A DNA stretch of 49,903 bases, taken from NCBI GenBank assembly GCA_945881735.1, contig CAMCVF010000013.1:1-49903 (forward strand), read 5' to 3'. The notes under the pieces were generated by a model, which saw only the letters and a list, made by a program, of their open reading frames with translations, was not told the origin of the DNA and searched no databases. The position numbers and the translations under genes were made by a program. Below are positions 43,542-49,903 of the stretch, piece after piece. Source of the stretch: Methylotenera oryzisoli (GTDB lineage Bacteria; Pseudomonadota; Gammaproteobacteria; Burkholderiales; Methylophilaceae). Position 1 is the first letter of the stretch; every line of letters begins with the position of its first letter.

Positions 43542-43779
43542 GGTAAAACTCCTGTAAAAATAGTTGCTGCATATTTAAAAACGTCTTAAAGCACATCTGG
43601 TTGACGTTATATGGCATCTACAATTTTTATTGCACAAGTGCATAAAAATAACATTCAAGTAATTAATAAAATTTCAAACAAACTATTCCAATCAAACAAC
43701 GCTCTTAGCTTACGCTGATACGCGAAATATGAAATAATAGTAAGTAAATTTAAGTAATAAAAATCAAAGGTAAAACCAC

Positions 43780-44808
43780 ATGGATGACAACAAAAGCAAA
43801 GCACTTGCCGCCGCACTTTCGCAAATTGAAAAACAATTTGGCAAAGGCTCAATTATGCGTATGGGCGATGCTGATATTGGAGAAGATATTCAAGCCGTTT
43901 CAACCGGTTCGCTCGGTTTAGATATCGCTTTAGGCATCGGCGGTTTGCCCCGTGGTCGTGTAATTGAAATTTACGGCCCAGAATCATCAGGTAAAACAAC
44001 ACTCACGCTATCTGTTATTGCCGAAATGCAAAAAATGGGTGGTGTTGCCGCGTTTATCGATGCGGAGCATGCGCTTGATCCACAATATGCCGCTAAATTG
44101 GGTGTCAATGTGCCAGAGTTATTAATCTCACAGCCAGATACTGGCGAGCAAGCGTTAGAAATTGTGGATATGTTGGTGCGCTCAGGTTCAGTGGATATTG
44201 TAGTAGTCGACTCAGTGGCCGCGTTAACGCCGCGCGCCGAGATTGAAGGCGAAATGGGCGACTCTCATATGGGCTTGCAAGCGCGCTTAATGTCGCAAGC
44301 CTTACGTAAACTCACAGGCAACATCAAACGCACCAATACCATGGTGATCTTTATTAACCAAATCCGCATGAAAATTGGCGTAATGTTTGGCAATCCAGAA
44401 ACTACCACTGGCGGTAACGCGCTTAAATTCTATGCATCTGTGCGTTTGGATATTCGCCGCACTGGTGCGATTAAAAAAGGTGACGAAGTCACTGGCTCTG
44501 AAACGCGCGTAAAAGTGATTAAAAACAAAGTCGCTCCGCCGTTTAAACAAGCGGAATTCGATATTATGTACGGCGAAGGTATTTCACGTTTGGGCGAAGT
44601 GATTGAGCTGGGCTCAAACCTAAAATTTGTCGAAAAAGCTGGTGCTTGGTATAGCTACAATGGTGAAAAAATCGGCCAAGGTAAAGAAAATGCTAAAGAA
44701 TATCTGCGTGAACACCCAGAAATGGCGGCCGAAATCGAAGCTAAAATTCGCGCTAATGCTAAAAAATTAGCCGATACAATGACTTCTGCGCGCACTGAGG
44801 ATGATTAA
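43780..44808 (+). CDS. recA: Recombinase RecA
   Basis: A 342-residue RecA, complete. Walker A is GPESSGKTT (66-74), Walker [15 protein letters not shown], the L2-region [21 protein letters not shown], and [25 protein letters not shown] follows. It forms filaments on ssDNA for homologous recombination and stimulates LexA cleavage. A canonical CTGT-N8-ACAG LexA box is not visible in the 240 bp upstream, so either a divergent operator is used or regulation differs. recX follows after 38 bp. Confidence 0.98.
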   Translation: MDDNKSKALAAALSQIEKQFGKGSIMRMGDADIGEDIQAVSTGSLGLDIALGIGGLPRGRVIEIYGPESSGKTTLTLSVIAEMQKMGGVAAFIDAEHALDPQYAAKLGVNVPELLISQPDTGEQALEIVDMLVRSGSVDIVVVDSVAALTPRAEIEGEMGDSHMGLQARLMSQALRKLTGNIKRTNTMVIFINQIRMKIGVMFGNPETTTGGNALKFYASVRLDIRRTGAIKKGDEVTGSETRVKVIKNKVAPPFKQAEFDIMYGEGISRLGEVIELGSNLKFVEKAGAWYSYNGEKIGQGKENAKEYLREHPEMAAEIEAKIRANAKKLADTMTSARTEDD

Positions 44809-44846
44809 TTCAAACTTTACCTTAAGCTTAACCATTTAGATTTTAA

Positions 44847-45320
44847 GTGTTTAATAAAAAATCTCAGCCTGAAAAATCCTTACGTCAGCGTGCGCTAGAA
44901 TATTTAGGCAAGCGTGAATATTCATACAAGGAGTTGGGGCAAAAGTTAAAGCCTTACATTGATGAAAATGATGATGTTGATAGTATTACCGCTATTTTGA
45001 ATGATTTTAAAACGCGTGGCTGGCTAAGTGACGTGCGCTTTACCGAACAAATGGTGCACGCACGTAGGGCAAGATTTGGTAGCAGCAAAATCATTCATGA
45101 ATTGCGCGAAAAAGGTGTTGAAAGCACTTTAATTGAATGTGCGGTTGAACAACTAAAAGAAACGGAATTGGCAAGCGCCAAAGAAATCTGGCAAAAAAAA
45201 TATAAAAATGTACCCGTAAACCGCGAAGAATGGGTAAAACAGGCCCGTTTTCTACAAAGTCGTGGTTTTGGTTTTGATGTAATCAAAAAAGTATTGAATC
45301 AACAAATAACGGACGAATAA
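44847..45320 (+). CDS. recX: Regulatory protein RecX
   Basis: A 157-residue, mostly helical protein that binds and restrains RecA filaments. Three-helix RecX repeats are visible: LRQRALEYLGKREYSYKELGQKL, ITAILNDFKTRGWLSDVRFTEQMVHARR and ARFLQSRGFGFDVIKKVL. GTG start, no strong Shine-Dalgarno. The recA-recX-alaS order is widespread in bacteria. A GC-rich repeat element lies between recX and alaS. Confidence 0.93.
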   Translation: MFNKKSQPEKSLRQRALEYLGKREYSYKELGQKLKPYIDENDDVDSITAILNDFKTRGWLSDVRFTEQMVHARRARFGSSKIIHELREKGVESTLIECAVEQLKETELASAKEIWQKKYKNVPVNREEWVKQARFLQSRGFGFDVIKKVLNQQITDE

Positions 45321-45358
45321 TCCCATAACTAAACGCTGTTTGAAGCTATCGCTTAAAG

Positions 45359-45394
45359 TCCCTCGCCCTGCGGGAGAGGGAAGGGGTGAGGGGC
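45359..45394. repeat. GC-rich REP-like palindromic element
   Basis: A short island of very high G+C in an AT-rich region. CCCTCGCCC (45360-45368) pairs with GGGAGAGGG (45372-45380), one G:A mismatch, 3-nt loop, followed by AAGGGGTGAGGGG. The 'GAGGG-AAGGGGTGAGGG' form is a dispersed intergenic palindrome seen in many proteobacterial genomes, often related to REP/RAYT elements. Only this copy is in the window. It could also slow transcription between recX and alaS. Confidence 0.65.
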
Positions 45395-45431
45395 AGAAAA
45401 TTAGCTTAAAAAGTACTGAATTTACAAACAG

Positions 45432-48083
45432 ATGACGATTAAATTAAGCAACCCTATTCCTGGCAAAGCGCCTAGCTCAAACGAAATCCGACAAGCTTTT
45501 CTGGATTTTTTCGCCAGCAAAGGCCATGAAATCGTTGAGTCTAGCTCACTGGTGCCGCATGGTGACCCTACCCTACTATTTACCAATGCAGGCATGAATC
45601 AATTTAAAGATGTATTTTTAGGCTTTGATAAACGCAGCTATACGCGCGCGACTTCTAGCCAAAAATGTGTACGTGCAGGCGGCAAGCATAACGACTTGGA
45701 AAACGTTGGCTACACAGCGCGCCACCATACTTTCTTTGAGATGCTTGGCAATTTTAGTTTTGGCGATTACTTCAAGCTAGAAGCAATCACCTACGCTTGG
45801 GAATTACTCACAGACGTATTCAAATTACCCAAAGACAAATTAACAGTAACGGTATACGCAGACGATGATGAAGCTTATGATATTTGGCTAAACATTATTG
45901 GCGTACCTGCAGAACGAATTATTCGCATTGGCGATAATAAAGGTGCGCGTTACGCATCCGATAACTTCTGGATGATGGGCGATACAGGCCCTTGCGGCCC
46001 TTGTAGTGAAATTTTCTACGATCACGGCGATACACATTTTGGCGGTCCTCCAGGCAGCACAGATGAAGACGGCGACCGTTTTATTGAAATTTGGAATAAC
46101 GTGTTTATGCAATTTAACCGCGATGAAGCGGGTGTAATGCACAAACTGCCTAAACCAAGTGTGGACACCGGTATGGGTTTAGAGCGCATCTCTGCGGTAT
46201 TGCAGCATGTGCATGCCAACTACGAAATTGATTTATTTACCACCCTTATCAATGCCGCCGCGCGCGAAACGCATACAACAGATATAAATAGCCCAAGTCT
46301 AAAAGTGCTGGCTGACCATATTCGCGCCTGCTCATTCTTAATCGCCGATGGCGTGATCCCTGGCAACGAAGGCCGCGGCTATGTGCTGCGCCGCATTATC
46401 CGACGCGCGATTCGTCATGGCTATAAATTGGGTGCGCGTAAAGCGTTCTTCCATAAAATGGTGTCCGATTTAGTCGCCGAAATGGGCTTTGCCTATCCTG
46501 AGTTACATGCAAATCAGGCCCGCATCACTGATATGCTCAAATTGGAAGAAGATCGCTTTTTTGAGACCATTGAAAATGGTATGGCGATTTTGGAAACCGA
46601 ATTGGCTGCTACTAAAGATATTTTTAATGGTGAAACGGCGTTTAAATTGCACGACACCTATGGGTTCCCATTAGATTTAACCGCCGATATATGCCGCGAA
46701 CGTAATGTAACAGTGGATACAGCGGCATTTGATGCGGCAATGGCGCGCCAAAAAGAGCAAGCGCGTTCTGCAGGTAAATTCAAAATGGCAACTAATTTGG
46801 AATACTCTGGTAACAGTACCGATTTCAAAGGCTATGATTCATTAGACACAAGTTCCACCGTTTTAGCACTGTATAAAGACAGCATCGCGGTAGTATCTTT
46901 AAACGAAGGTGAGCAAGGCATTGTGGTGTTGGATAACACGCCGTTCTATGCGGAATCTGGCGGGCAAATTGGCGATAACGGTATATTAAAATCTGAAAAT
47001 GGTATTTTTGCCGTAGAAGATACACAAAAAATTCAAGCCTCTGTGTTTGGACATCATGGCATATTAAAAACAGGCTCACTAAAAATGGGTGACACTGTAA
47101 AAGCCAATGTTGATATTGCATCTCGTAACGACACTATGCGTAACCACTCGGCCACACACTTGATGCACAAAGCTTTGCGAGAAGTATTGGGCGAACATGT
47201 GCAACAAAAAGGCAGCTTGGTGGACAGCGACAAAACTCGTTTTGACTTTGTACACAATGCGCCAATGACCGATGCTGAAATCGCCAAAGTTGAAGCGATT
47301 GTGAATGCTGAGATTTTAAGCAATGCCGCCACACTGGCGCGTGTGATGGATATTGAATCGGCACAAAAAACTGGCGCCATGATGCTGTTTGGCGAAAAAT
47401 ATGGCGATGAGGTGCGTGTACTGGATATTGGCTCAAGCCGCGAATTATGCGGCGGCACGCATGTAAGCCGCACTGGAGATATTGGATTATTCAAAATCTT
47501 TGGCGAAAGTGGCGTTGCCGCTGGCGTTCGCCGACTTGAGGCGACTACTGGCAAAGGCGCACTGAAATTAATCAATGCGCAACAAGCATTAATCACACAA
47601 TTAGCTAGCGATTTAAAAGCGCCTGCTGCTGAAGTAGTTAATAAGGTAGCGCAGTTGTCTGACCACTTAAAAGCCCTAGAAAAAGAATTAGCGCGTTTGA
47701 AATCAAAATTAGCCTCAAGCCAAGGAGATGATTTGGTCGATCAGGCAATTGATTTCAACGGTGTTAAAGTGTTAGCAGCCATACTAGAAGGTGCTGAGGC
47801 AAATGGACTGCGTGAAACCATGGATAAGCTAAAAGATAAACTAAAATCAGCAGCGATTGTTTTGGCCAGCGTAAATGAAGGCAAAGTAAGTGTGGCTGCG
47901 GGGATTACAAGTGACTTAATCAGTAAAATAAAAGCGGGTGATTTGGTCAACTTTGTGGCTGGTCAGGTGGGTGGCAAAGGCGGTGGCAAGCCCGACATGG
48001 CAATGGCAGGTGGAACAGATGCCAGCCAATTACCAAAAGCGCTAGAAAGCGTGAAAGATTGGGTTGCAGGTAAATTAGCTTAG
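45432..48083 (+). CDS. alaS: Alanine--tRNA ligase
   Basis: An 883-residue class II synthetase with all domains: the catalytic core ([77 protein letters not shown]), the tRNA-recognition domain, the editing domain with zinc ligands in [17 protein letters not shown] and [15 protein letters not shown], and the C-Ala domain with a glycine-rich stretch ([16 protein letters not shown]). It charges tRNA-Ala and edits Ser/Gly mischarging. The first 17 residues extend a little beyond the E. coli N-terminus. No odd features. Confidence 0.98.
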   Translation: MTIKLSNPIPGKAPSSNEIRQAFLDFFASKGHEIVESSSLVPHGDPTLLFTNAGMNQFKDVFLGFDKRSYTRATSSQKCVRAGGKHNDLENVGYTARHHTFFEMLGNFSFGDYFKLEAITYAWELLTDVFKLPKDKLTVTVYADDDEAYDIWLNIIGVPAERIIRIGDNKGARYASDNFWMMGDTGPCGPCSEIFYDHGDTHFGGPPGSTDEDGDRFIEIWNNVFMQFNRDEAGVMHKLPKPSVDTGMGLERISAVLQHVHANYEIDLFTTLINAAARETHTTDINSPSLKVLADHIRACSFLIADGVIPGNEGRGYVLRRIIRRAIRHGYKLGARKAFFHKMVSDLVAEMGFAYPELHANQARITDMLKLEEDRFFETIENGMAILETELAATKDIFNGETAFKLHDTYGFPLDLTADICRERNVTVDTAAFDAAMARQKEQARSAGKFKMATNLEYSGNSTDFKGYDSLDTSSTVLALYKDSIAVVSLNEGEQGIVVLDNTPFYAESGGQIGDNGILKSENGIFAVEDTQKIQASVFGHHGILKTGSLKMGDTVKANVDIASRNDTMRNHSATHLMHKALREVLGEHVQQKGSLVDSDKTRFDFVHNAPMTDAEIAKVEAIVNAEILSNAATLARVMDIESAQKTGAMMLFGEKYGDEVRVLDIGSSRELCGGTHVSRTGDIGLFKIFGESGVAAGVRRLEATTGKGALKLINAQQALITQLASDLKAPAAEVVNKVAQLSDHLKALEKELARLKSKLASSQGDDLVDQAIDFNGVKVLAAILEGAEANGLRETMDKLKDKLKSAAIVLASVNEGKVSVAAGITSDLISKIKAGDLVNFVAGQVGGKGGGKPDMAMAGGTDASQLPKALESVKDWVAGKLA

Positions 48084-48149
48084 GCCAGTTAATTAGCAGA
48101 AGTAGTAAAGTTTAATTAACAATTTTTTAAGTAATTTTAAGAGTTGAAA

Positions 48150-49385
48150 ATGTCATTAATTGTACAAAAATACGGTGGTACTTCAGTCGCGAATCCTGAA
48201 CGCATTCGTAACGTTGCTAGGCGCGTTGCACGTTACAAGGCGATGGGCCATCAGATTGTCGTTGTCGTTTCTGCAATGTCCGGTGAAACCAATAAATTGA
48301 TTGCGCTAGCAAAAGAGGTGATGGCGGAGCCAGATCCACGCGAGCTAGACGTGATGATTTCTACTGGCGAGCAAGTGACTATTGGCATGACTGCACTAGC
48401 GTTAATGGAGCTAGGTATTAAAGCCAAAAGCTATACTGGTACACAAGTCAAGATTTTGACTGATGATTCGCACACTAAAGCACGCATATTAGATATTGAT
48501 GAGCATAATATTAAGCAAGACTTAAATGATGGCTATGTTTGCGTGGTGGCTGGCTTTCAGGGTGTAGATGAGTTTGGAAATATTACGACTCTTGGCCGAG
48601 GCGGCTCTGACACCACTGGCGTAGCACTGGCAGCAGCTTTAAAAGCCGATGAATGCCAGATCTATACCGATGTGGATGGCGTTTATACGACAGACCCGCG
48701 CGTGGTGCCTGAAGCCCGCCGCTTAGATAAAATCACTTTTGAAGAAATGTTAGAGCTTGCCTCTCAAGGCAGCAAAGTGTTGCAAATCCGCTCAGTTGAA
48801 TTTGCAGGTAAATATAAAGTGAAACTACGTGTGCTTTCAAGCTTTGAAGATGAAGGCGACGGCACATTAATTACGTTTGAAGAAGAGAATAAGGACAGCG
48901 AAATGGAAGAACCAATCATCTCTGGCATAGCATTTAATCGCGACGAAGCCAAAATTATCGTACTTGGCGTGCCAGACAAGCCTGGCATTGCCTACCAAAT
49001 TTTAGGCCCAATCGCTGATGCCAACATTGATGTGGACATGATCATTCAAAACACTGGTGCAGATGGCACAACAGACTTTACCTTTACTGTGCACAAAAAT
49101 GAAATGGGCAAAGCCCTAGCGGTGTTGCGCGACAAAGTACAAAACCACATCAATGCACGCGAAATCAGTGGTGATGACAAAATCGCTAAAGTATCTGTGG
49201 TTGGTATTGGCATGCGCTCACATGTAGGGATCGCCAGCCAAATGTTCCGCACACTGGCCGAAGAAGGTATTAACATTCAAATGATTTCCACATCGGAAAT
49301 CAAAATCGCCGTGGTAATAGATGAAAAATACATGGAGCTTGCTGTCAGAGTTTTACATAAAGCATTTGAATTAGAAGAATCTTAA
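48150..49385 (+). CDS. lysC: Aspartokinase
   Basis: A 411-residue aspartate kinase that opens the Lys/Thr/Met pathway. The catalytic domain (1-245) has VQKYGGTSVANPERI, STGEQVTIGMTALAL, GRGGSDTTGVALAAAL and DVDGVYTTDPRVVPEARRL. Two ACT domains (about 265-335 and 345-411) with DKPGIAYQI and GMRSHVGIASQMFRTLAEEGINIQMISTSEIKI indicate allosteric control, probably by Lys and Thr. It is monofunctional, without homoserine dehydrogenase. ATG 48150 has AAGAG 7 nt upstream; TTG 48144 overlaps that site. Confidence 0.96.
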   Translation: MSLIVQKYGGTSVANPERIRNVARRVARYKAMGHQIVVVVSAMSGETNKLIALAKEVMAEPDPRELDVMISTGEQVTIGMTALALMELGIKAKSYTGTQVKILTDDSHTKARILDIDEHNIKQDLNDGYVCVVAGFQGVDEFGNITTLGRGGSDTTGVALAAALKADECQIYTDVDGVYTTDPRVVPEARRLDKITFEEMLELASQGSKVLQIRSVEFAGKYKVKLRVLSSFEDEGDGTLITFEEENKDSEMEEPIISGIAFNRDEAKIIVLGVPDKPGIAYQILGPIADANIDVDMIIQNTGADGTTDFTFTVHKNEMGKALAVLRDKVQNHINAREISGDDKIAKVSVVGIGMRSHVGIASQMFRTLAEEGINIQMISTSEIKIAVVIDEKYMELAVRVLHKAFELEES

Positions 49386-49438
49386 AAAGATAAATGCATG
49401 ATCAAACCAAATTAGGCTTAGCATAATCCGAGTTTTGA

Positions 49439-49467
49439 TTGATTTTTAAGGCAATTTACAGTAATAT
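49439..49467 (+). promoter_or_regulatory. Sigma-70-type promoter for tRNA-Ser
   Basis: TTGATT (49439-49444), a 17-bp spacer and TAATAT (49462-49467), then the GC-rich discriminator CGCGCGC. The GC-rich discriminator is typical of stable RNA promoters under stringent control. It starts about 50 bp upstream of the mature tRNA. Confidence 0.65.
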
Positions 49468-49516
49468 CGCGCGCTTAATTCAGCAACTTGAATTGATAGT
49501 GTAACAGTCATAAAAC

Positions 49517-49610
49517 GGAGAGCTGGCCGAGTGGTCGAAGGCACTTCCCTGCTAAGGAAGCATACGGGCTTAAATCTGTATCGAGGGTTCGAATCCCTCG
49601 CTCTCCGCCA
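49517..49610 (+). tRNA. tRNA-Ser (anticodon GCU)
   Basis: The acceptor GGAGAGC (49517-49523) pairs with GCTCTCC (49600-49606), followed by discriminator G and an encoded CCA (49608-49610). The D-arm CTGGCCGAGTGG, the anticodon arm CTTCC-CTGCTAA-GGAAG with anticodon GCT, a long class II variable arm, and the T-arm CGAGGGTTCGAATCCCTCG are all present. It reads AGC/AGU codons. Confidence 0.97.
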
Positions 49611-49620
49611 GTTTTATCAC

Positions 49621-49642
49621 AAGAACGGAGTTTAGTTCTTTT
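49621..49642 (+). terminator. Short hairpin between the two tRNA genes
   Basis: AAGAAC (49621-49626) pairs with GTTCTT (49635-49640), followed by TT. It is a weak 6-bp stem that could end the tRNA-Ser transcript. Confidence 0.4.
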
Positions 49643-49661
49643 AGAAACAAGCGCGTTAGAC

Positions 49662-49667
49662 TATAAT
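49662..49667 (+). promoter_or_regulatory. -10 element of the tRNA-Arg promoter
   Basis: A perfect TATAAT at 49662-49667, ten bases before the mature tRNA start. The -35 position (49639-49644, TTTTAG) is poor. If used, the transcript begins only a few bases before the tRNA. Confidence 0.5.
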
Positions 49668-49676
49668 GCCCTTTAT

Positions 49677-49753
49677 GCGCCCATAGCTCAGCTGGATAGA
49701 GTACTTGGCTACGAACCAAGGGGTCAGGAGTTCGAATCTCTTTGGGCGCACCA
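49677..49753 (+). tRNA. tRNA-Arg (anticodon ACG)
   Basis: The acceptor GCGCCCA (49677-49683) pairs with TGGGCGC (49743-49749), followed by discriminator A and CCA. The D-arm TAGCTCAGCTGGATAGAG, the anticodon arm CTTGG-CTACGAA-CCAAG with anticodon ACG (A34 normally edited to inosine), and the T-loop GTTCGAATC are present. It reads CGU, CGC and CGA. Confidence 0.97.
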
Positions 49754-49761
49754 TATAAAAC

Positions 49762-49797
49762 AAAGGCTTACAGTTTAACGACTGTGAGCCTTTTGTA
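49762..49797 (+). terminator. Terminator-like hairpin after tRNA-Arg
   Basis: Bases 49762-49774 pair with 49781-49793 over 13 bp with one G:U wobble and a 6-nt loop, followed by TTGTATTT. It lies 8 bp after the tRNA CCA end and should terminate its transcript. Confidence 0.75.
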
Positions 49798-49809
49798 TTT
49801 ATACTATTC

Positions 49810-49832
49810 AAGGCTTATACAAAGGCTTATAC
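49810..49832. repeat. Tandem 11-bp repeat after tRNA-Arg
   Basis: AAGGCTTATAC occurs at 49810-49820 and again at 49822-49832, and the related AAGGCTTACAG lies at 49763-49773 in the terminator's left arm. The rest of the window (to 49903) has no gene I can see. Confidence 0.5.
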
Positions 49833-49903
49833 AGTTTTTTCACAAGACATCTCTAAAGACCATAATCTCTAGGTTGTAATTAATTCTGTGTAAATGTCAT
49901 TTA

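Noticed and set aside
47054-47596. 180-codon minus frame inside alaS
   Set aside because: It is antisense to the conserved editing domain of alaS; its Ser/Thr-rich composition is typical of a shadow frame.
1-49903. CRISPR arrays, complete insertion sequences, toxin-antitoxin pairs, phage genes
   Set aside because: No regularly spaced repeats, transposase, integrase, paired small stress genes or phage structural genes were seen on either strand.

Overview
The window looks like a piece of an AT-rich betaproteobacterial chromosome, most probably a methylotroph of the Methylophilaceae (Methylotenera/Methylophilus-like). This placement is an inference from gene order (miaB-phoH-ybeY-corC-lnt-glyQ-glyS-gmhB-plsC-YgjP), protein character and the compact AT-rich style; no rRNA is present to confirm it. 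Nearly everything is core housekeeping. I see no complete mobile element, CRISPR array, defence island or biosynthetic cluster.

Layout. 1-1530: a truncated FemAB-like acyltransferase gene and an exported EF-hand protein. 1.8-3.9 kb: an OmpR/EnvZ-type two-component pair. 3.9-4.3 kb: a decayed GGDEF gene. 4.3-5.7 kb: cysG. 6.0-6.2 kb: the stub of a 2-oxoglutarate/Fe(II) oxygenase. 6.4-21.4 kb: the conserved miaB-to-YgjP string, interrupted by three sugar-phosphate genes (fba, tpiA, and fbp on the other strand), a small exported protein and mscL. 21.5-28.2 kb: SCO1-like lipoprotein, ilvE, a zf-CHCC protein, a leucine-rich-repeat/protein-kinase fusion, murI, a PduO-type cobalamin adenosyltransferase, pcnB and folK. 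28.3-32.9 kb: deoxynucleoside kinase, panB, panC, panD, rsfS, rlmH. 33.3-43.5 kb: photolyase, mlaA, pmbA, darP(yjgA), nhaA, a PDZ protein, mog, a VanZ-like protein, thiL, pgpA, pncC and a Tyr/His-rich exported protein. 43.8-49.4 kb: recA, recX, alaS, lysC. The window ends with tRNA-Ser(GCU) and tRNA-Arg(ACG).

How the genes work together. MiaB, PhoH, YbeY, RsfS, RlmH, DarP, GlyQS, AlaS, PcnB and the tRNAs serve translation and RNA handling. Fba, TpiA and Fbp form a triose-phosphate to fructose-6-phosphate module, which in a RuMP methylotroph would link C1 assimilation to gluconeogenesis. PanBCD give pantothenate; FolK, CysG, ThiL, Mog and the adenosyltransferase serve cofactor synthesis. Lnt, PlsC, PgpA, MlaA, GmhB and MurI build the envelope.

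The most distinctive feature is what fills the long gaps. Almost every gap over 300 bp holds a visible gene fossil: a GGDEF domain with in-frame stops, an oxygenase N-terminus, a porin C-terminus, a PEP-CTERM-like sorting tail, and two unidentified reading frames each broken by one stop. This suggests a lineage losing accessory genes while keeping its core. The other items worth attention are the LRR-kinase fusion, a perfect 21-bp hairpin between convergent genes, a hairpin that contains the phoH stop codon, and a GC-rich REP-like palindrome before alaS.
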